From an uncultured Eubacteriales bacterium (GTDB lineage: Bacteria > Bacillota > Clostridia > Oscillospirales > Oscillospiraceae): a stretch of DNA of 6,984 bases. Both the position numbers and the translations under genes were made by a program. Where the stretch lies: NCBI GenBank assembly GCA_900554705.1, contig USIH01000114.1:1-6984 (forward strand), written 5' to 3'. Positions 4,519 through 6,984 of the stretch are shown piece by piece. Every line of letters begins with the position of its first letter. The stretch's first letter is position 1. The notes under the pieces were generated by a model, which was not told where the DNA came from, did not search any database, and was given only the letters and a program-made list of their open reading frames with translations.

Positions 4519-5442
4519 GTTCATCCCGCTTTTCACTCCGTTTCCACAACATCCGTCGGTTTTTGGGACGCTGCCGGTGAGGCGGCGCTCGACGGTCTGA
4601 AGGACGGTCTTTGGAGTATTCCGATCCTGTTTCTCGCCTACCTTCTGATGGAGCTGCTCGAGCGCAGCCAGCGTCTGAACGAGGGCATTCTGCGCGGCTA
4701 TTCCCGCAAGGCGGGGCCGCTGCTGGGCGGTCTGCTCGGCATCGTGCCGCAGTGCGGCATTTCCGGCGCGGCGGCAACCCTGTTTTCTACGGGGACCATC
4801 TCCGTTGGCACCATGCTCGCGGTGTTCTTCGCCACGTCGGACGAAATGCTGCCGATCATGCTCTCCTCGCTCGCGGATCACGACGGCATCTCCGTGGGGA
4901 GCATCGTCCGGATCCTTTTGTCAAAAGCCGCGCTGGCCATTCTGCTGGGCTACCTTGCCGACCTGACGCTCGGGCGGCGTCTGCGCGCGGGCAAGGACAT
5001 CCACAGCTTTTGCCGCAGGGAGCACTGCGCCTGTGAAGACGAGGAGGGCAATGTCTTTCTCTCCGCCCTCCGGCACACCGTCAAGATCGCGCTGGCACTG
5101 ATCGCGGTAAACATGATACTGAACCTTCTCTTTGCCTTCATCGGCGTGGAGCGTCTGTCTGGCTCGATCGTCAACCGCCCCGTGATCGGCCCCGTTCTGC
5201 TCGGCCTGTTCGGCCTCATTCCGAACTGCTCCGTTTCCGTCGTTCTGACGCGGTCATATCTCAGCGGGGTGATCGGCCTCGGTGGTCTTTTCTCCGGCCT
5301 TCTGAGCAACGCAGGCATCGGCCTTCTGGTTCTGCTGCGCACCAACCGCAACTGGAAGGAAAACCTCACGATCATTGCGACGCTCTATCTGCTCGGAACA
5401 CTCGCCGGTATCGTGGTGGAGCTGCTCGCCGGACTTTTGTAG
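4516..5442 (+). CDS. ArsP_2-type putative 10-TM heavy-metal exporter
   Basis: This 308-aa integral membrane protein fits the family called putative 10-TM heavy-metal exporter (ArsP_2), variously annotated as arsenic efflux or manganese transport. Two matching halves are visible: GLLGIVPQCGISGAAATLF (73-90) with LAVFFATSDEMLPIM, and LFGLIPNCSVSVVLTRSYL (231-249) with LFSGLLSNAGIGLLVLL. Each carries P-Q/N-C-x-x-S, so the cysteines C80 and C238 are likely in the transport path. The loop between halves holds CRREHCAC (166-173), a possible metal site. It starts with TTG at 4516: AGGAGG (4502-4507) lies eight bases before, and the next in-frame Met (about residue 45) is already inside the first helix. 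It stands alone on its message, divergent from the exonuclease. The substrate cannot be read from sequence. Confidence 0.85.
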   Translation: MVHPAFHSVSTTSVGFWDAAGEAALDGLKDGLWSIPILFLAYLLMELLERSQRLNEGILRGYSRKAGPLLGGLLGIVPQCGISGAAATLFSTGTISVGTMLAVFFATSDEMLPIMLSSLADHDGISVGSIVRILLSKAALAILLGYLADLTLGRRLRAGKDIHSFCRREHCACEDEEGNVFLSALRHTVKIALALIAVNMILNLLFAFIGVERLSGSIVNRPVIGPVLLGLFGLIPNCSVSVVLTRSYLSGVIGLGGLFSGLLSNAGIGLLVLLRTNRNWKENLTIIATLYLLGTLAGIVVELLAGLL

Positions 5443-5569
5443 GGCGGCGCGGTGTCCGTTTGCCCCGCCACGCACGGCGGAATTTCGTCACTTTGCTCAT
5501 TTTCTGCACCAATTTTTTTGAGCATATGCACAAAGTTTTTTTGGTATCCGCTTTTTTGACAGAAAACTA

Positions 5570-5598
5570 TTGTGATTTCCTTCCAACTTGTGTATGAT
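5570..5598 (+). promoter_or_regulatory. Promoter of the BMP lipoprotein gene
   Basis: TTGTGA (5570-5575), 17 bases, TATGAT (5593-5598). T-runs at 5536-5542 and 5552-5557 lie upstream of the -35, where an UP-element-like or bent sequence would act. A perfect TTGACA at 5556-5561 has no -10 at the right distance. Confidence 0.65.
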
Positions 5599-5605
5599 AG
5601 TGTTG

Positions 5606-5644
5606 TACCGAAACCTCGGTATAGGAAACCATGGGTCTAACCCA
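5606..5644 (+). promoter_or_regulatory. Two small hairpins in the BMP 5' UTR
   Basis: TACCGA-AACC-TCGGTA (5606-5621) and TGGGT-CTA-ACCCA (5632-5644) lie between the predicted transcription start (about 5604-5606) and the ribosome site. The first would sit at the very 5' end of the mRNA, a position known in other bacteria to slow decay. The hairpins are seen; the effect is inferred. Confidence 0.5.
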
Positions 5645-5665
5645 AACAAGATTAGGAGGAAAAAA

Positions 5666-6886
5666 ATGAAAAAGCTGTTAGCGCTTATCCTGGTTCTTGC
5701 GATGGTCGTGTGCCTGTTTGCCGGCTGCTCCAAGAACGACAAGAAGACCAACGACGGAAACAAGAAGATCAAGGTCGGCCTGATCTGCATCGGCGACGAA
5801 AATGACCAGGGTTACACCTACAACTTCATCCGCGGCAAGGACGCCGCTACCGAGGCGCTCAAGGCTGAGGGCATCGAAGTCGAATGGCTCATCAAGTGGA
5901 ATATCGGCGAAAACTCCGACTGCGAAGATGCGAACATCGAGCTTGCCGAGGCCGGTTGCTCCATCATCTACAACAACTCCTTCGGTCATGAGGACTTCAT
6001 GCTGAAGGTCGCTCCCGACTATCCCGACATTCAGTTCGTCGGCTGCACCAACTCGGTTTCCAGAACGGACGATCTGGCCAACACGCACAACGCGTTTGCC
6101 AACATCTACGAAGGCCGTTACCTCGCGGGTGTTGTCGCCGGCCTGAAGCTCCAGGAGCTGGTCGACAACGGCACCATTAAGCCCGAAGAGGCCGTCATCG
6201 GCTACGTCGGCGCTTACTCCTTCGCGGAGGTCATCTCCGGCTTCACCGCTTACTTCCTCGGCGCCCGCAGCGTTTGCCCGAGCGCTACGATGAAGGTTCA
6301 GTTCGTCGGCTCTTGGTCCGACGCAACGGAAGAAGCCAACGCTGCGCAGGCTCTGTGCGACATGGGCTGCAAGCTCATCTCCCAGCACTCCGATAACACC
6401 ACCCCCGCCACCACCGCGCAGACCAACAAGGCCTTCCACACCGGCTACAACAACGACATGACCACCGTCGCCCCCGAGGCTTCTCTGATCTCCACCCGTA
6501 TCGACTGGAGCGTTTACTTCATCGAGACGATCAAGGCCGTTGTCAACGGCGAAGAGATCCCGCAGGATTGGTGCAAGGGCATGGCTGACGGCGCGGTCGT
6601 TCTGACCCACCTCAACGAGGCCATTGCGGCTCCCGGCACTGCCGAAAAGCTCGAAGAGGTCGAAAAGAAGCTGATGGACGGCACCCTGAAGGTATTCGAC
6701 ACCAGCACCTTCAAGATCAAGGGCGAGACTCTGACCACCGCGTTCGCGCTGGATACCAACGGCGACTTCACCCCCGATTCCGAAGAGGCTGTCTATGACG
6801 GCTGCTTCAACGAGTCCGTCTTCCAGTCCGCTCCGTACTTTGCCCTCCAGATCGACGGCATCGAGTGGCTCAACTCCGCATTCTAA
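5666..6886 (+). CDS. BMP-family ABC transporter substrate-binding lipoprotein
   Basis: The 406-aa protein has a lipoprotein signal peptide: MKK, a hydrophobic stretch, then the lipobox LFAGC with C21 as the lipidated residue, followed by a charged linker. It would be anchored outside the membrane. From residue 35 it matches the BMP/Med (PnrA-like) domain: IKVGLICIGDENDQGYTYNF, IIYNNSFGHEDFMLKVAPDYPDIQFVG, NIYEGRYLAGVVAGL, and VIGYVGAYSFAEVISGFTAYFLGA. Characterised members bind purine or other nucleosides for ABC import; the ligand here is inference. The ATG at 5666 is set by AGGAGG at 5654-5659, six bases upstream; an in-frame extension back to 5588 lacks such a site and would bury the signal peptide. 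Good promoter, leader hairpins and a strong ribosome site suggest high expression. ABC ATPase and permease genes would be expected downstream, outside the window. Confidence 0.95.
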   Translation: MKKLLALILVLAMVVCLFAGCSKNDKKTNDGNKKIKVGLICIGDENDQGYTYNFIRGKDAATEALKAEGIEVEWLIKWNIGENSDCEDANIELAEAGCSIIYNNSFGHEDFMLKVAPDYPDIQFVGCTNSVSRTDDLANTHNAFANIYEGRYLAGVVAGLKLQELVDNGTIKPEEAVIGYVGAYSFAEVISGFTAYFLGARSVCPSATMKVQFVGSWSDATEEANAAQALCDMGCKLISQHSDNTTPATTAQTNKAFHTGYNNDMTTVAPEASLISTRIDWSVYFIETIKAVVNGEEIPQDWCKGMADGAVVLTHLNEAIAAPGTAEKLEEVEKKLMDGTLKVFDTSTFKIKGETLTTAFALDTNGDFTPDSEEAVYDGCFNESVFQSAPYFALQIDGIEWLNSAF

Positions 6887-6902
6887 TTCCTACTTAACGA
6901 AC

Positions 6903-6930
6903 AAGCGCCGCCCGTAAACGGGCGGCGCTT
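6903..6930 (+). terminator. 12-bp GC-rich stem-loop after the BMP gene
   Basis: AAGCGCCGCCCG (6903-6914) pairs perfectly with CGGGCGGCGCTT (6919-6930) around TAAA. The following bases (CAGTCTGTCAAAG) are not a U-tract, so it may be a weak terminator or an mRNA 3' stabiliser that raises the lipoprotein above the downstream transporter genes. It lies 16 nt after the stop codon. Confidence 0.6.
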
Positions 6931-6966
6931 CAGTCTGTCAAAGAACTACAAAAACGCCCTCGTTTC

Positions 6967-6975
6967 TGGTATAAT
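6967..6975 (+). promoter_or_regulatory. Extended -10 promoter for the next gene
   Basis: TGG-TATAAT at 6967-6975 is a consensus extended -10. No good -35 is present at 16-18 bases, which extended -10 promoters can tolerate. The gene it serves lies beyond the window. Confidence 0.55.
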
Positions 6976-6984
6976 AGAAGAAAC

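Larger units (their letters stand above)
5443..5665 (+). other. AT-rich intergenic region before the BMP lipoprotein gene
   Basis: This 223-nt gap holds GC-rich short repeats (GGCGG/CCGCC, 5443-5480) without a T-tract. It then holds T-runs of 7, 7 and 6 at 5513, 5536 and 5552. An AT-rich imperfect stem joins ACTTTG (5490-5495) and CAAAGT (5531-5536) with inner CTCA/TGAG pairing, followed by the second T-run; it could weakly terminate the exporter message. The remainder is promoter and leader, given separately. No gene is seen here. Confidence 0.5.

Noticed and set aside
5443..5485. GC-rich terminator just after the exporter gene
   Set aside because: GGCGG/CCGCC stems are only 5 bp, with alternative pairings and no T-tract directly after.
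5556..5561. TTGACA as the BMP -35 element
   Set aside because: No -10-like hexamer lies 16-18 bases downstream; TTGTGA at 5570 pairs properly with TATGAT.
5678..6610. 310-codon minus-strand open frame opposite the BMP gene
   Set aside because: Shadow of a clear lipoprotein gene with signal peptide and BMP motifs; Val/Asp/Gly-rich with no signature.

Overview
The window looks like chromosomal DNA of a GC-rich, Gram-positive Clostridia member, most likely an Oscillospiraceae-type gut anaerobe. This rests on the protein set: RuvX with a YrzB/DUF1292 protein, an ArsP_2-type exporter and a BMP-type lipoprotein. It also rests on strong AGGAGG ribosome binding sites, TTG starts and sigma-A-like promoters in short AT-rich gaps. 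The lineage call is inference. I see no insertion sequence, phage gene, CRISPR array, tRNA or rRNA.

Layout. Positions 1-163 hold no gene but are rich in inverted repeats and lead into ruvX (+, 164-577). ruvX overlaps, tail to tail, a two-gene operon on the minus strand (1268 to 553) that encodes a TauE/SafE permease as two separate half-proteins. A short divergent gap with a hairpin/T-tract and a near-symmetric -10 region precedes a tandem OB-fold SSB-like gene (+, 1401-2006). A strong bidirectional terminator separates it from a minus-strand repair cluster read from 4379 to 2049: a DEDDh exonuclease with a zinc-ribbon-like tail, mutY (4-nt stop/start overlap), and a small acidic DUF1292 protein with its own probable promoter. 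Divergent promoters near 4412-4480 serve the exonuclease and a TTG-started 10-TM heavy-metal exporter (+, 4516-5442). An AT-rich gap with a good promoter and 5'-UTR hairpins leads to a BMP-family nucleoside-type lipoprotein (+, 5666-6886). A 12-bp stem-loop and an extended -10 promoter follow at the right edge.

How the genes relate. RuvX, the SSB-like protein, the exonuclease and MutY all act on nucleic acids, and exonuclease and MutY are translationally coupled. The two TauE/SafE halves probably assemble into one transporter. The BMP lipoprotein is probably the first gene of an ABC importer continuing past the window. The families are all known. The parts most worth a second look are architectural: split TauE/SafE, the ruvX/TauE overlap without a terminator between them, the ruvX leader repeats, the exonuclease C-terminus, and palindromes sitting on two promoters. 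I do not see evidence for a wholly new system.
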